A DNA stretch of 64,000 nt from Stenocarpella maydis (GCA_002270565.1 NQMI01000170.1:1-64000); one strand, 5' to 3'. Numbered from the stretch's first letter, positions 48,104 through 59,525 are shown. Notes: a model not told the origin generated them from the sequence alone. Translations and numbers: made by a program.

Positions 48104-50008
48104 TCACTTTTTGGTGGCACCTGTGTCAAACCTCTTCGCAGGTGGCAGTGCCGGCTTCTTGAAGACGCCATCACTGCTTGTCTTGCTGCTGTCACCGCCG
48201 ACTTGTGTGAACGTACCGCCCTTGAACCAACGGTCTTGCTCGGCATCCCGCTTCCTCTTCAACTCCGCCTGGACTTTAGGATCTACCAGCTCCAGGCCTT
48301 GAGCTGGCGTGAAGTTGAGCGACGACGTTGTTCCGCCACCGCCCACCGTAGTCCCAACTCCAGATGTCCGTAGCCCGTTGCCGCGCAGATCGAGGCCACC
48401 AGGTGTCTGGCCAAAGCCCTTGAGCGAAGAGGCCGCGCCGCCCGTGACCGAGCTCGCGAGGCCACCCCAGCCCTTGTTCTTCGCGCTGAGCTTCGCCCTC
48501 GTGCGAGCATCGATCTGTGTCCCGCGCACCCGGCCCGTGTCCGTCTGTCCGATCATGCCCATGCCCACGGTAGAGTCTCCAGCACCGTAGCCTGCTTCCT
48601 TCTCCTCCTTGCCGAAGGCCATCCGGTTCTGCGCCTTGCGCAAATCCGTCATGGCCGTGGCCTCCTTGGCCTTGCGTGCGCGCCGTCCTCCTCGCTTCCG
48701 ACTCGGCTTGTCATCCGGAACGGGCAGGGCGCGCTGTCCCTTGCTCAGTGGCTTCTCCTGTAGCTTGTCAAGCCGCTCCAGGCAGTGCTGCTTGAACTCC
48801 TCGCCAGCTGAACCGTCCGGGCTGGAGTGTGCACAATCCACCCTGGCAGCAAGAACGACCTTTGCGGATACTATGCGCATGGCCTGCCTCTTCATGTCGC
48901 TGGGTACACTCCGGATGATGGGAGAGTGGTATAGAAAGCCCTGCTGGCGGACCCCGACGTTCGTAGCCATCCCGCTGTTTTGCTGCTTCTTGGATCCCCA
49001 AGCAGAGATGTTGCAGGCGGGCGTCTTGGCCAGTCCGGTCAGGCCTCCAGCTCCGTTCAGGAGCTGCGCAGCCGTCAAAGACTCCACAAGAGCGGTCAGA
49101 TTTGGTGCGAATATGTTCATGCGTGACTGCACGTAGTCCGTCAAGGTCCTCTTTGCCTTGTCCAGGTCCACAACCATCTTGCAGGCCCTCATCACCCGGC
49201 TGAGTTCGGCCTCTGTCATCTCGTGACCGTTCGTTCGCGTTGCTTCCAGCGTCACAATCATGAGGGACGGACCGTCAAGGACTTCCTTCAAGGTAGAGTT
49301 CAGGATATTGTTCTTGGACGTCTCCAACGTCTTCACATTATCCGAGTCCAGGGGACCATTTCCCAAAATCGCAACAACCTTTGCATATTCGAGGGGGTTC
49401 GTGATCAACGTCTCGAGCTCGGGAAATCGCACCGAGTAGTGGTCGCGGATGTATTTGTGCACGAGGACAATCTCGCTGTCGATGGATGTGGAAAGTTGGT
49501 TCGACTCGGTCAGGAGGTTGTATTCGGGGTGGTCCTCGATGTTGCCGATACTAGCGTCTCGGGCCTCAGGTGGTTGCGCTTGGTAATATGCGATTCTCTG
49601 CAGGGTCGAACGCAAATAGTCAGGGCTAATATCCAGGGATAGAGATGTAAACACTTTGCGATGTCTCGAGCGAGTAATAGGGGGCGGATCACTAACCTCA
49701 AGAACGGGCTCCAAGGTCTTCATGAGACCAGCAATATGCCGCACATCGTTGACGTCCTTCAGTTGCATCTTTTCGATCCTTGCCTTGGCCTCCTCGGGGT
49801 CTTCTGGGACTTGCTTGCTGCCGTCAACGCCGCTCATCTCGTCGTCGTCCTCGCCTGCCTCATCCAGGTCCATGTCACCATTTCCGTGTGATTCCTTGGC
49901 AACCTCTCCATCGTCAACTCCGAGGAACGGATCCTCGTTCGGGACATCGCCGGCCTCAGAGCCCGAGTCCTCGAAGTCCTGGAGCAGCTCGTCCACGAGC
50001 GTAGACAT
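48104..50008 (-). CDS. PRP31: U4/U6 snRNP splicing factor PRP31
   Basis: Exons are 49697-50008 and 48104-49597 (601 aa). The 99-bp intron (GTTAGT donor, CCTGAC branch, CAG) is a multiple of three with no stop, so a naive open frame reads through it as 634 aa. Splicing gives the conserved LEPVLERIAYYQ junction. The acidic N-terminus is followed by a helical/coiled-coil region and the Nop domain, with APNLTALVESLTAAQLLNGA and GGLTGLAKTPACNISAWG at about residues 265-310. This domain binds 15.5K/Snu13 on U4 snRNA. The C-terminal part is basic (KPSRKRGGRRARKAKE), with QNRMAFGKEEKEAGYG and GLELVDPK family blocks. PRP31 holds the U4/U6.U5 tri-snRNP together in the nucleus. It lies head to head with CLF1, with 450 bp between the start codons. 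Confidence 0.94.
   Translation of the reverse strand: MSTLVDELLQDFEDSGSEAGDVPNEDPFLGVDDGEVAKESHGNGDMDLDEAGEDDDEMSGVDGSKQVPEDPEEAKARIEKMQLKDVNDVRHIAGLMKTLEPVLEVSDPPPITRSRHRKVFTSLSLDISPDYLRSTLQRIAYYQAQPPEARDASIGNIEDHPEYNLLTESNQLSTSIDSEIVLVHKYIRDHYSVRFPELETLITNPLEYAKVVAILGNGPLDSDNVKTLETSKNNILNSTLKEVLDGPSLMIVTLEATRTNGHEMTEAELSRVMRACKMVVDLDKAKRTLTDYVQSRMNIFAPNLTALVESLTAAQLLNGAGGLTGLAKTPACNISAWGSKKQQNSGMATNVGVRQQGFLYHSPIIRSVPSDMKRQAMRIVSAKVVLAARVDCAHSSPDGSAGEEFKQHCLERLDKLQEKPLSKGQRALPVPDDKPSRKRGGRRARKAKEATAMTDLRKAQNRMAFGKEEKEAGYGAGDSTVGMGMIGQTDTGRVRGTQIDARTRAKLSAKNKGWGGLASSVTGGAASSLKGFGQTPGGLDLRGNGLRTSGVGTTVGGGGTTSSLNFTPAQGLELVDPKVQAELKRKRDAEQDRWFKGGTFTQVGGDSSKTSSDGVFKKPALPPAKRFDTGATKK
49598..49696 (-). 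other. PRP31: Stop-free in-frame intron of PRP31
   Basis: This 99-bp intron has GTTAGT and CTGCAG ends and no stop codon in the PRP31 frame. Retention would insert 33 residues (beginning VSDPPPITRSRHRK) in front of RIAYYQ. The inserted sequence is not of family type, which supports intron status. Confidence 0.8.
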
Positions 50009-50458
50009 GTCGCCCGTTATGCAGTCAGCAGGGTGGTGTCTGTCGTGTGCTAACGCTGCTGAATAATGGATTGCAACCGGATTTTTGGGATTGCGTGTGT
50101 GCGGAACGGAGTCCTCTGACGAACCGAGAAGGAGTAAGTTACTTGAGCTCTTGACATCAAGAAGCTCTCTGTCGAGGCAAGCAGCAAGACCAAGGGTGGG
50201 AAAAGTTGGTGGTCCGTGCGAGCTCCATGGCCTTGGCGCCAGCTGCAGTGACCAGGTCAGCCTCGTCTGAAAATCATGAAAACAAACAGCCTCGCAAATC
50301 TCACAGCAACCATCACATCTAGTGGCCTATAATATTGCGACCTTGGGACCAAACCCCACCGGGCCAGCCCCAACGTCCTAGAGCCTCCCCTCGGTCTTGG
50401 CTTGAGCACCCTTTATTCATCCCAGCCACCACCGTCTGGTCCTGCAGGCACGCCTAAA
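50009..50458. promoter_or_regulatory. Bidirectional promoter region PRP31/CLF1
   Basis: This 450-bp region lies between divergent start codons of two core splicing factors. The frame of CLF1 is open for 19 codons upstream of its ATG, starting from a TTG. No named element was identified. Co-regulation is inferred from position only. Confidence 0.5.
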
Positions 50459-52471
50459 ATGGAGTTATCACGCGATCCCCCCCGGGTGAAGAACAAGGGA
50501 GCCGCGCCCATTCAGATCAGCGCGGAACAGCTCCTGCGTGAGGCCGTCGACAGGCAGGAGGGCGGGCTCGAAAAGCCGGAGCAGCGCTTCGCGGACCTCG
50601 AGGAGCTCAAGGAGTTCCAGGCCCGCAAGCGCCGCGAGTATGAGGACTACATCCGCCGCAACAGCCAGTCGCTCAAGAACTGGACCCAGTACACCGACTT
50701 TGAGATCCAGTACAAGGAGTTTGCCCGGGCGCGGTCCGTCTTCGAGCGCGCCCTGGATGTGTTGCCCACCAACCCGGCGCTGTGGATGCGGTACATTGAT
50801 TTCGAGATCAAGGAGCGCAACATCCAGCATGCACGCAACCTACTCGACCGGGCGGTCACGCTGCTGCCCCGCGTGGACAAGATGTGGTACAAGTACGTCT
50901 TCGTCCAGGAAGGGTTGGGCGACATCCCAGGGTGTCGGCAGGTCTTCGAGAGATGGATGACATGGCAGCCGGATGAGAGGGCTTGGGGCGCCTACATCCA
51001 CTTTGAGAAACGATATCAGGAGTTCGACAATGCGCGGAATATCCTTCAGCGATTCGTCATTGTCCACCCTGAGCCGCGAAACTTTCTCAAATGGGCCAAG
51101 TTCGAAGAGGAATTCGGGACGAGCGACATGGTGAGGGAGGTCTTCCAGACAGCGATCGAGTCCCTGGGCGACGAGTTTGTGGATGAGCGGTTATTTATTG
51201 CCTTTGCGAGGTACGAGTCGAAACTCAAGGAGTATGAGCGGGCCAGGGCCATTTTCAAGTTTGCACTGGACAACCTCCCGCGGTCAAGGTCCATGAAGCT
51301 GCACGCCGAGTACACCGTATTCGAGAAGCAGTTTGGCGACCGGGACGGCGTCGAGGACGTCATCCTCTCCAAGAGGAGGAGACTTTACGAGGAGCAGGTG
51401 AAAGAGAACGCCAAGAACTACGACACATGGATCGATTATGCAAATCTGGAGCAAACGTCGGGCAACGTCGACAGGGTACGAGAGGTCTACGAAAAGGCAG
51501 TCGCCCAGGTTCCACCAGCCCAGGAGAAGCGACTATGGAGACGGTACATCTATCTGTGGATCTTCTACGCCATATACGAGGAGACAGAGGCCAAAGACGT
51601 CGAGCGTGCCCGACAGGTCTACGATGCGTGCCTGAACCTGATCCCACACAAGAAGTTCACCTTCGCCAAGGTCTGGCTGCTGAAAGCCCAGTTCGAGATC
51701 CGCCAGGGCAACCTAAGCCTAGCGCGCAAGACGCTCGGGCGGGCGATCGGCATGTGCCCCAAGGACTCGCTCTTCAAGGGGTACGTGGCGCTGGAGCAGA
51801 AGCTGTACGAGTTCATGCGGTGCCGGACGCTTTACGAGAAACACATTTCGTACAACCCGTCCAACTGCCAGACGTGGATCGACTGGGCGCAGCTGGAGCG
51901 GGCGCTGGGCGACCTGGAGCGGGCGCGGGCCATCTTCGAGCTGGGCATCGACCAGCCGGTGCTGGACATGCCCGAGATGGTGTGGAAGAAGTACATCGAC
52001 TTCGAGGAGGAGGAGGGCGAGTTCGAGCGGGCGCGGGCGCTGTACGAGCGGCTCCTCGAGAAGGCAGACCACCCCAAGGTGTGGATCAGCTACGCGCAGT
52101 TCGAGCTCGGGGCGCCGGACGAGGGCGGGGCAGGGGCCGGGGCGGCGGGCGAGGACGAGGACCAGGGCGTGTCGGAGGAGGCCAAGGCGCGCACGCGCAA
52201 GGTGTTCGAGCGGGCGCTCAAGGGGATGCGGGAGAGGAAGGCGGAGCGGGTGACGCTGCTCAACGCGTGGCTCGCGTTCGAGAAGGAGCAGGGCTCGGCC
52301 GAGGACGTGGAGAAGGTGGAGAAGCAGATGCCGCGCAAGGTCAGGAAGACGAGGAAGAACGAGGACGGCGAGATGGAGGAGTACATCGACTACGTGTTCC
52401 CCTCGGACGAGCAGCAGCCGGCGGACATCTCGAATCTCTTGGCTATGGCGCAGGCATGGAAGCAGCAGTAG
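50459..52471 (+). CDS. CLF1: Pre-mRNA splicing factor CLF1/Crooked neck
   Basis: Single exon, 670 aa. ATG 50459 was chosen because it is the first in-frame ATG and gives [20 protein letters not shown], the family N-terminus. Almost the whole protein is made of HAT (half-TPR) repeats, each with a W-x2-Y-x3-E pattern: [60 protein letters not shown] and so on through [11 protein letters not shown] Gly/Ala/Glu-rich insert ([20 protein letters not shown]) breaks the repeats at about residues 550-570. CLF1 is the scaffold of the Prp19 (NTC) complex and joins the spliceosome at activation in the nucleus. The GC-rich 3' half gives long chance frames on both strands (51427-52560 plus, 51719-52603 minus), which are not genes. 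Confidence 0.95.
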   Translation: MELSRDPPRVKNKGAAPIQISAEQLLREAVDRQEGGLEKPEQRFADLEELKEFQARKRREYEDYIRRNSQSLKNWTQYTDFEIQYKEFARARSVFERALDVLPTNPALWMRYIDFEIKERNIQHARNLLDRAVTLLPRVDKMWYKYVFVQEGLGDIPGCRQVFERWMTWQPDERAWGAYIHFEKRYQEFDNARNILQRFVIVHPEPRNFLKWAKFEEEFGTSDMVREVFQTAIESLGDEFVDERLFIAFARYESKLKEYERARAIFKFALDNLPRSRSMKLHAEYTVFEKQFGDRDGVEDVILSKRRRLYEEQVKENAKNYDTWIDYANLEQTSGNVDRVREVYEKAVAQVPPAQEKRLWRRYIYLWIFYAIYEETEAKDVERARQVYDACLNLIPHKKFTFAKVWLLKAQFEIRQGNLSLARKTLGRAIGMCPKDSLFKGYVALEQKLYEFMRCRTLYEKHISYNPSNCQTWIDWAQLERALGDLERARAIFELGIDQPVLDMPEMVWKKYIDFEEEEGEFERARALYERLLEKADHPKVWISYAQFELGAPDEGGAGAGAAGEDEDQGVSEEAKARTRKVFERALKGMRERKAERVTLLNAWLAFEKEQGSAEDVEKVEKQMPRKVRKTRKNEDGEMEEYIDYVFPSDEQQPADISNLLAMAQAWKQQ

Positions 52472-53802
52472 GGCACGGGGGGGGGGGCTCTTCTGATATC
52501 GACCAAAACCAATCACATCTTGGAGATTCCTCGACCGTTCCAATCTGTCCCCTGGCATGACGTGCTTTAGCGATTTGTTGCAGACCCGGGTGATTGGACT
52601 CAAGGCCCCAGGTCGGCGCCTCGGTCGACGATACGTTCCGGGCTACCGTCGTGGCACAGGGCCTACCGGAGCAAGTCTCCTGGGTAGACGACTGCCCATG
52701 CCTCAACTTTGGGCCTACGATGACTTCCCCGCAGGCCTGCTGTCTTCCAGTGTGTGTGCGAATGGAGCCACAGGCCTGTCTCGACCCCCCAATCCTGCAC
52801 GGTGATGTCATACCAGGTGACCGCAAATGCCAAGCTGGGAGCTCCCGCCCTCCCGCCTGCTTGGTTCCCGCAGCGCAAGCGAAAGCACAGAAAGAAAAAG
52901 AAAGAAAGAAAGAAAAATGAGCCAAGAGGGAGATTGGGAGAGAGAGGTCTATAGCCAGGGCGGTCGTTGGGTTTTCCGGGTATGCCGTTGGGCACCACCA
53001 CCCCCTAGTGTACAACTTGGCTCCCTTGCTCTGGGGCATCCGGACTCTCTCTTCACTAAACCCCCTTCTGGACCTGGAGAGCGAGGGCAACGAAACTTGG
53101 TCATGCGCTCCGTCAAGCAACCAAGATTCTCCCCATCCACACCGCCTGAACACGGCAGCAGCCCCAGGATCCAGTAGACTCCACCGGGGGCGTCGCATCG
53201 GAGCTAGGTCGCATTTGGCTTGGGTGTGTGTGTGTGTACCTGTTAAAAAGATCCCGCTCCTCCCTGTCCCCCCCACACACATGTTAGTGTAGAAACAATT
53301 TGGGTGTGAGATGCGTGATGCACAAGATGGTTTTCCGGACCGCCGACGCTAGGCTATATCTCGAGTATCATGGAAATCGCTCATTTGACTGCTATAGGAG
53401 TTTTTCTCTGATGTCGTAAGGCTAAAAGGAGGCAACAAAAACAAAACAACGGGAAAGAAAAAAAAAAAAGACAAAAAGAAAGTGTTCATGATATGTCATA
53501 CTCGTCTGTGAACCAAACACCCGCGCCAAACCCCCTCCGCCCAGAGACTTACGCGGCCATCCAAACCCGACTAACAACAACTAAGAGACGTGTCTCCCGG
53601 CCATTCGCCTCGCGCGATACCATTTAGACCCCCGTTTTGAAACCTGCATCGGCACCAAATGCCACCCGCTTTCCCCTTCGTGGGACCCCGGGCCTCTTCT
53701 TCTTGTGCACTTGTCCCAGGGCCCGTTCGCGTTTGTCGTTCCCCATGATGGAGGGCTTTTCTTTCCCTTTAAATAACAACAATAATGAAAATAAAAAGGA
53801 GG

Positions 53803-53838
53803 CCGATCCGTCCGATCCGTCCGATCCGTCCGATCCGT
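53803..53838 (+). repeat. 9-bp tandem CCGATCCGT x4
   Basis: Four perfect copies of CCGATCCGT, followed by degenerate GGGTCCGTGGG. It shares its 9-bp period with the larger minisatellite at 57.7 kb but not its sequence. Confidence 0.85.
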
Positions 53839-54641
53839 GGGTCCGTGGGCTGCAGGTGATCGCCGTTGGCCAGCTACTCGCCCTCGCGTGTTCGCGCGTC
53901 TTGTCTCGTCTGCTCGTCTCTGTGGGTTTGCATGCGGCTCCCGTGTGGGCCCACTCGCTGTTCCTCCCGGCTGATCCGCTCTCGTGTGCCCGAACCCGAA
54001 GGAATGGTTACACAAGGTGCACGCACCCGTGGGAGAGACAGGCCCTGGGCCTGGAAGCCCCGTGAGTTCCCTCAAGAGACATCCTTGACTCCACACGACG
54101 CGGGAGGGATCGTCTTGTCTTAGCGGCGATAGCGCCGATCTATCACGAAATTGGGAGACCATCAGTAATTTGCACAGGAACACGTTCTCTTTTGTGTAGG
54201 AGGAGAGCAAATAAATGCATTAGTGCAAGCAGGAAGGGGCTGGAGAAGATGCCTGGGAAATCTATCTGTCCAAATGCACGCGAGATCTTCTTGTTGTAGG
54301 TGCTGATGTATAAATGACAATGCGTTTGTTGGGGTTTGGCGTGGGCATCATAAAGCATTGGAGAAGGCAGCAGGAGGGCCTGGGCTTGATGGCCCAGGCC
54401 ATGGCTACCATCGCACTGCAGCGGCAGGAAGAACAGTCGTCGAGCCAACGGAGGAAGCCCATCTTGAAAGCACCTGACATGTCTTGGAACCCTTGTGACC
54501 ATGTCCCAGTTGATTTTAACGCCTCCCGCTCGTCGCACATTTTCCAAAACTTTTTGATTTTCATAACAGTCGTGAAGGGTATATTGCTTGTCGTGAAACG
54601 TGCGAGTTGTGCGGTGCGATATTGATAGTCGCACAGAGAGA

Positions 54642-54643
<2 letters not shown>

Positions 54644-54678
<35 letters not shown>
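54644..54678 (+). repeat. (GGCA)n microsatellite
   Basis: About eight GGCA units directly after a GAGAGAGA run, in non-coding sequence downstream of the DUF3824 gene. Confidence 0.9.
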
Positions 54679-54811
54679 AAGTATGACGTGGTGTGCAAAC
54701 TGAGCCAGAGGCTGGTGCGATGAGCGTGCGGGTCGAGGACGGCGCGCAGCAGAGTGGGCAGGCTGTAATAAGATGGTCCATGCTTGTTGCATCGCGCGTC
54801 TTGCCGGGGGC

Positions 54812-56989
54812 TCATCTTCTGCTACCGCCGTAGCCAGCAGGGGGTGCAGGCAAGGCAGAGTAGGGGTTCCCATCAGAGTAATGGGGCCCGTCGTCGTACC
54901 TGCGGCCGACCCGCGGGGGGACTGACGAAGCATATCTGTCAGCCCTGGATCTTCTGCTGTACTGCGTGGCACCGTCGTCGAAGTCGTCATAGTCGTCGTC
55001 ATCGTCGCTCGGATACGAGAGCCGCTTCTGCTGCTGGCGCGCGAGACGCTCCATCCGGCGCTTGTGCCGCTCTTCCTTCTGGTGCTTCCACTCCGTCACC
55101 TCGTGGCTCATCTCGCGGGCTTCCTTGAGCTCCGAGACGGCCCCCTTGATGCCCAGTGCCGCGATGCCAACCGACGCCGCATCTTGCAGCAGCGCCTTTG
55201 ACTTGAGCTTACGGGCTTCCTCCGGGCTGAGGCGGCCTTCCTTGACCGCCTTGTGCCGGGCGTTTCGCTTCTCCATGCTCTGATATACGTTGTGCGCTGC
55301 GTGAATGGTGGCCACGGCCGCCAGGCCAGTGGTGATGATTTGCTTACCTCTCATCTTCTTTGCCCTCTTCTCGTCCTCGTCCGAGTCCCCTAGATCCGAG
55401 CTGGATATCGAGCCCCGGGAGGACGCCCGGCTTCGGGGCGGAGCCCCTCTCGACCGGCTGCGAGCCCGGTAGGACCGGTCGTCGTCGTACTCATCGCGGT
55501 ACCGGCCATCCCGAGAATCATAATCGTCGTCGTAGCGGCCCCCTCGGCGCGAGCCACGTGGGGAGCCATATTCGCTTTCGTCCTCGCCCTTGCCGAGCCC
55601 AATCCTCGCCAGGCCCTTGCGGGCCTTGTCGACGACGCTGCGGCTCCGGCTGCGCGTGCGTCTCCTGGGCGACTCATCCCGGCTGTCGTACGAGTCACGG
55701 GAGTCGTCCCGGCGGCGAGAGCGGGACCGTTCGTCGCGAATGTTGTCGACGGCCTTCTTGGCACCAATGGCGCCAAGACCAGCTGTGGCGAGTGCAGCGA
55801 GGCCCATGCCGCCGCCGCCGCCGCCGTCTTTGCTCCGAGACCTAGCGCGGGATCGCGAACGGCTCCGCCCCGTGGCCTTGTCCTCAATGATATCTCGCTT
55901 GGACCCGTTGATCATGCGGTTGCCGATAAGACCGCCAATGACAGATTCGGCCAGGCCAAGCTTGCTGCCGTCCTTTCCGGGCTTCTGAGCGGCATCGATG
56001 GTCGCGGCACCAGCAGCGGCGGTAAGGACGCGTTTGGCCTTCTCGCCCTTCCATGCGCCGGGCTCCTTGGACACCCGGAACGCCTCGGTGGCACCGGCGA
56101 TGAGCGAGGCCATGGCGGCCTTCTGGATCTTGCTGCCAGGCCCGCCCTTGGACTGGGACCTCTCGCGGCTTCCGGGGCGGCTCCTGGTGTCGGACCTCGA
56201 GTCCCTGTCCCTTCCCCGGTCGCCATGCTTCTCGTCGTGGCCACCGCCGCCGGTGAGAGCCTTGAGAGCCGTGCCAAGACCGGCGGCCCCGAGGGCGGCC
56301 TCGAGGAAGTTCTTGTGGCCCTTCTTGTGCTTCTCGTCCTCATCGTCAGAGTAGTATTCGGTGACCCTGCCGTCACGACCCTTGTGGACAATGTGAGTGG
56401 ACTTCTTCTCGGTCTTGTCGGCGCGCTTGTTGTACAACTCGGCACCCTGGTAGGCGGCAAAGGCACCGGCGGCGCCCAGCGCTGCCGAGGACAGGACATT
56501 GCGATGGACGTCTGTGCCTTCCTGGTCGGCCTCGCGGCGGTCGTAGACTTCCTTTCCGCCGAGGGCGACGGCAGCGCCAGCGACGGCAGCAATGATCTTC
56601 TCCTGCTGGCTCAGGACGCGCTTGCGCTTCATCTCCTCCTCCTCGATGTAGACGCTCTCGGCCTTCTTGCGCGGGCGGCGATCGTAGTCGCGGTCATAAT
56701 AGTAGTCATCGCGGCTCCTGCGGGTATAGGCGGAGCGCGCGTCATCGTCATAGTCATAGGGCTCGGCGGAGCGAGCCCTCCGGACATCACCACCACGAGC
56801 ATAGCCGGGCGGGGGGAAATCCCTGCGGATCTCCTCTACCGACAGGTCGCTGTCTTCGCGGCCCCTTGGGACGAGTGCACGGGTGGGCTGAACCCTAAGG
56901 TACGGATCCTGAGGCTCGGCATACCTCTCCTCGCGATAATGCTCGCGGGTGCTCCGCTGCCGGCGCGGAGGGTCGTAGTCGTAGCTCAT
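54812..56989 (-). CDS. DUF3824-type protein with serial Gly/Ala-rich hydrophobic segments
   Basis: Single exon, 725 aa. The N-terminus is Arg/Tyr/Asp-rich (MSYDYDPPRRQRSTREHYRE). About eight or nine Gly/Ala-rich hydrophobic segments of ~18-22 residues follow, for example IIAAVAGAAVALGGKEVYD, VLSSAALGAAGAFAAYQGAE, FLEAALGAAGLGTALKAL, LAESVIGGLIGNRMINGS, LAALATAGLGAIGAKKAVD, IITTGLAAVATIHAAHNVYQ and AASVGIAALGIKGAVSELKE. Each is followed by basic or Tyr-containing sequence, and long Arg/Ser/Asp repeats (RSRSRARSRSKDGGGG, SRDSYDSRDESPRRRTRSRS) lie between. The C-terminus is Pro/Tyr-rich. This is the pattern of the fungal DUF3824 proteins, whose function is not established. Glycine-zipper-like packing into or onto a membrane is an inference. 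There is no signal peptide. Confidence 0.8.
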   Translation of the reverse strand: MSYDYDPPRRQRSTREHYREERYAEPQDPYLRVQPTRALVPRGREDSDLSVEEIRRDFPPPGYARGGDVRRARSAEPYDYDDDARSAYTRRSRDDYYYDRDYDRRPRKKAESVYIEEEEMKRKRVLSQQEKIIAAVAGAAVALGGKEVYDRREADQEGTDVHRNVLSSAALGAAGAFAAYQGAELYNKRADKTEKKSTHIVHKGRDGRVTEYYSDDEDEKHKKGHKNFLEAALGAAGLGTALKALTGGGGHDEKHGDRGRDRDSRSDTRSRPGSRERSQSKGGPGSKIQKAAMASLIAGATEAFRVSKEPGAWKGEKAKRVLTAAAGAATIDAAQKPGKDGSKLGLAESVIGGLIGNRMINGSKRDIIEDKATGRSRSRSRARSRSKDGGGGGGMGLAALATAGLGAIGAKKAVDNIRDERSRSRRRDDSRDSYDSRDESPRRRTRSRSRSVVDKARKGLARIGLGKGEDESEYGSPRGSRRGGRYDDDYDSRDGRYRDEYDDDRSYRARSRSRGAPPRSRASSRGSISSSDLGDSDEDEKRAKKMRGKQIITTGLAAVATIHAAHNVYQSMEKRNARHKAVKEGRLSPEEARKLKSKALLQDAASVGIAALGIKGAVSELKEAREMSHEVTEWKHQKEERHKRRMERLARQQQKRLSYPSDDDDDYDDFDDGATQYSRRSRADRYASSVPPRVGRRYDDGPHYSDGNPYSALPAPPAGYGGSRR

Positions 56990-57214
56990 GACTGACGCTA
57001 TGGGGGAGACAAGCAGAGCAGGACGGGGTTGGCCGTGTCGCAGTGTGTATATGCTGGTGTGTTCCTGTACGGCAGGGTGCGAAGAGAAGAGCTGCCGCTG
57101 ATGTTGTGCAGACCAAGGGTCTAGTGTGGGTTCCTTTGGGGGGTGTTGTAGGTAGGATGCAGTGGGAAAAGGCCAAGGGCGAGTGAGGTGTCAGGCCCCG
57201 GGGAATGCAGTGCA

Positions 57215-57402
57215 GGGTTGGGTTGGGTTGGGTTCAGCTGAGCAGACGAGGGCTGAGGCGATGTAAGGTGAGGGGGAAACAGGTAAGGAAGGGTGGCCGG
57301 GTGGACGTCAAATATGGCCGCCTGCACCTAAAATAGGATGCTGATAACGTATGCGTGATTCAAGACAGAAGGGCAGGGCAGGGCAGGGCAGGGCAGGGCA
57401 GC
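57215..57402 (+). repeat. GGGTT and GGGCA pentamer tandems
   Basis: Four GGGTT units at 57215-57234 and six GGGCA units at 57371-57402, in the upstream region of the DUF3824 gene. The GGGTT array is not the fungal telomere unit (TTAGGG). Confidence 0.8.
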
Positions 57403-57561
57403 CGAGCTTGGGACTTGAACGGGCCCGACAGTTGGTCTCTTGTCTTTTCCTTCCCTCCTGATGCGCCTGAGGAACGGCGAATGCACATACAAGAGCAATC
57501 AATCACCACACTCAACCAGGGATAGCCGACGACGACAAACTTTCACTACAGCACCGCCTCA

Positions 57562-58164
<603 letters not shown>

Positions 58165-59469
58165 TCAGTGGCGCAGGCCCCTCGGGCTGGCCGTTTCGCC
58201 GTCTCGGCCCATCCCCCTTCTACCTGTCTCTACCGTTGTTATCTGTGCCACTGGTGGTGTGGTCAGTCCATCGCATGTGCACCACATACCTCATGTGGTG
58301 TGCTGCTGCCCTCTTGGAGACGGCCAGACCCAGCCACTTGCTGGCTGCCCAACCACCACATAGAATCCCTGCCCCTTCCCGCCCCCCCCCCCACAGTGAC
58401 GTAGTGCTGTGCCCCTCCTTGGTCCCCCCAAGCCCATCCTATCCATCTGTCCATCAGGCCGAGCAAACTCTGAGTCGTCCTCAACAATAACATGGCTTGG
58501 CCACGAGGGGTGGGATAGGAACGTAAATTGTTTTCCTGGCATGTGTGCAGGAACAAGCATTCAAAATTGCATAGCATGCTGCCTAGTCTACTACATTCCC
58601 TTGAGTTTTGCTAGCTAATGCTCTCTCTCTGGCTCTGTGTTAGAGAACAGGCCCATCCATCACTTCCTGTCTGCAATCGTTATGATCGCTCTTTACATCT
58701 CATTAATAAACACTCCTAACTCCCGGCACGCAAGTAGTCAAGAGGGTCATTTGGTATTTTCTTTTCCTCTTTGGTCCATCACCTGCCCACAAACCACCAC
58801 ATAGAACTGAGAACGCAAGCCAACACGAGATAGAGCGCGAGGCCAGGGGAGAAGACAATCAAAACTCAAGCCACTGCTTGAGAGGAAACCAGTCCGCTTT
58901 TGCCCCATTGCTTAGGGTTGGCTCGAGAAGGAGGTGCGTACGAGGTAGTTTTGTCTTCCTTGTGCTCCGATGTCATGATAGTTTCCCTATTGGTACAGCC
59001 AAGCCCATTGACAATGACAAGCTCAACAACAAAAAAGAACCCCAGGGGGGTTAGAAAAATGGCATAAGAGTAGATCTTTTTTTTTTGTCTTGCCGTTCCG
59101 AACACCTCAAGAATAATAAAAGAAAAACGCGTGTTGAAAAAAAAATTGGGGGGGGGGGGGTGGTCCGACATTGCCCACCGTGGCCTCGAAACACAAAAGT
59201 CCAGGCATGTTCATCCATCCATCCTGTCCCGACATCCTCAGGCCATTTTCGTATCCTTACACTTAAAGGAACTAAAGCGAATGGCCGTCGCTTCAGACCA
59301 TGTCAAATGGACTTGATTTGCCTCCTGCCAGCCCAGTCGGTCCACTGCCTGCCTCTTCGTCTCACTAGACATCCAAAACGGTTCTGGGTAAAAGCACGAG
59401 GCGGCTTTTCCAGCTGTAAATTTTTTATCTTCCTGCATGCTTCGACTTTTCCTCTCGGCAAAAATGATG

Positions 59470-59473
<4 letters not shown>

Positions 59474-59508
<35 letters not shown>

Positions 59509-59525
59509 ACCTCTCTCTCTCTCTT
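59474..59525 (+). repeat. (CT)n microsatellite
   Basis: CT dinucleotides over about 52 bp, interrupted once by ACAC. It lies in the spacer downstream of the LARP gene. Confidence 0.9.

Larger units (their letters stand above)
52472..54811. other. Spacer between CLF1 and the DUF3824 gene
   Basis: About 2.3 kb between convergent stops. Contents include a GAAA-rich tract (about 52885-52918), a (GT)n run near 53223-53236, a TAGTGTAG octamer at 53285-53292, A-rich tracts at 53440-53480, a CCGATCCGT tandem at 53803-53838 and a GGCA array at 54644-54678. Minus-strand open frames of up to 279 codons carry no domain. No gene is supported. Confidence 0.45.

Noticed and set aside
51427..52603. 377-codon plus-strand and 294-codon minus-strand frames over CLF1
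   Set aside because: They are shadows of the GC-rich CLF1 coding sequence, Arg- or Leu-rich without any family resemblance. CLF1 HAT repeats explain the region.
57215..57234. GGGTT tandem as a telomere-like tract
   Set aside because: Only four units and not the TTAGGG sequence used by filamentous ascomycetes; surrounded by ordinary spacer.
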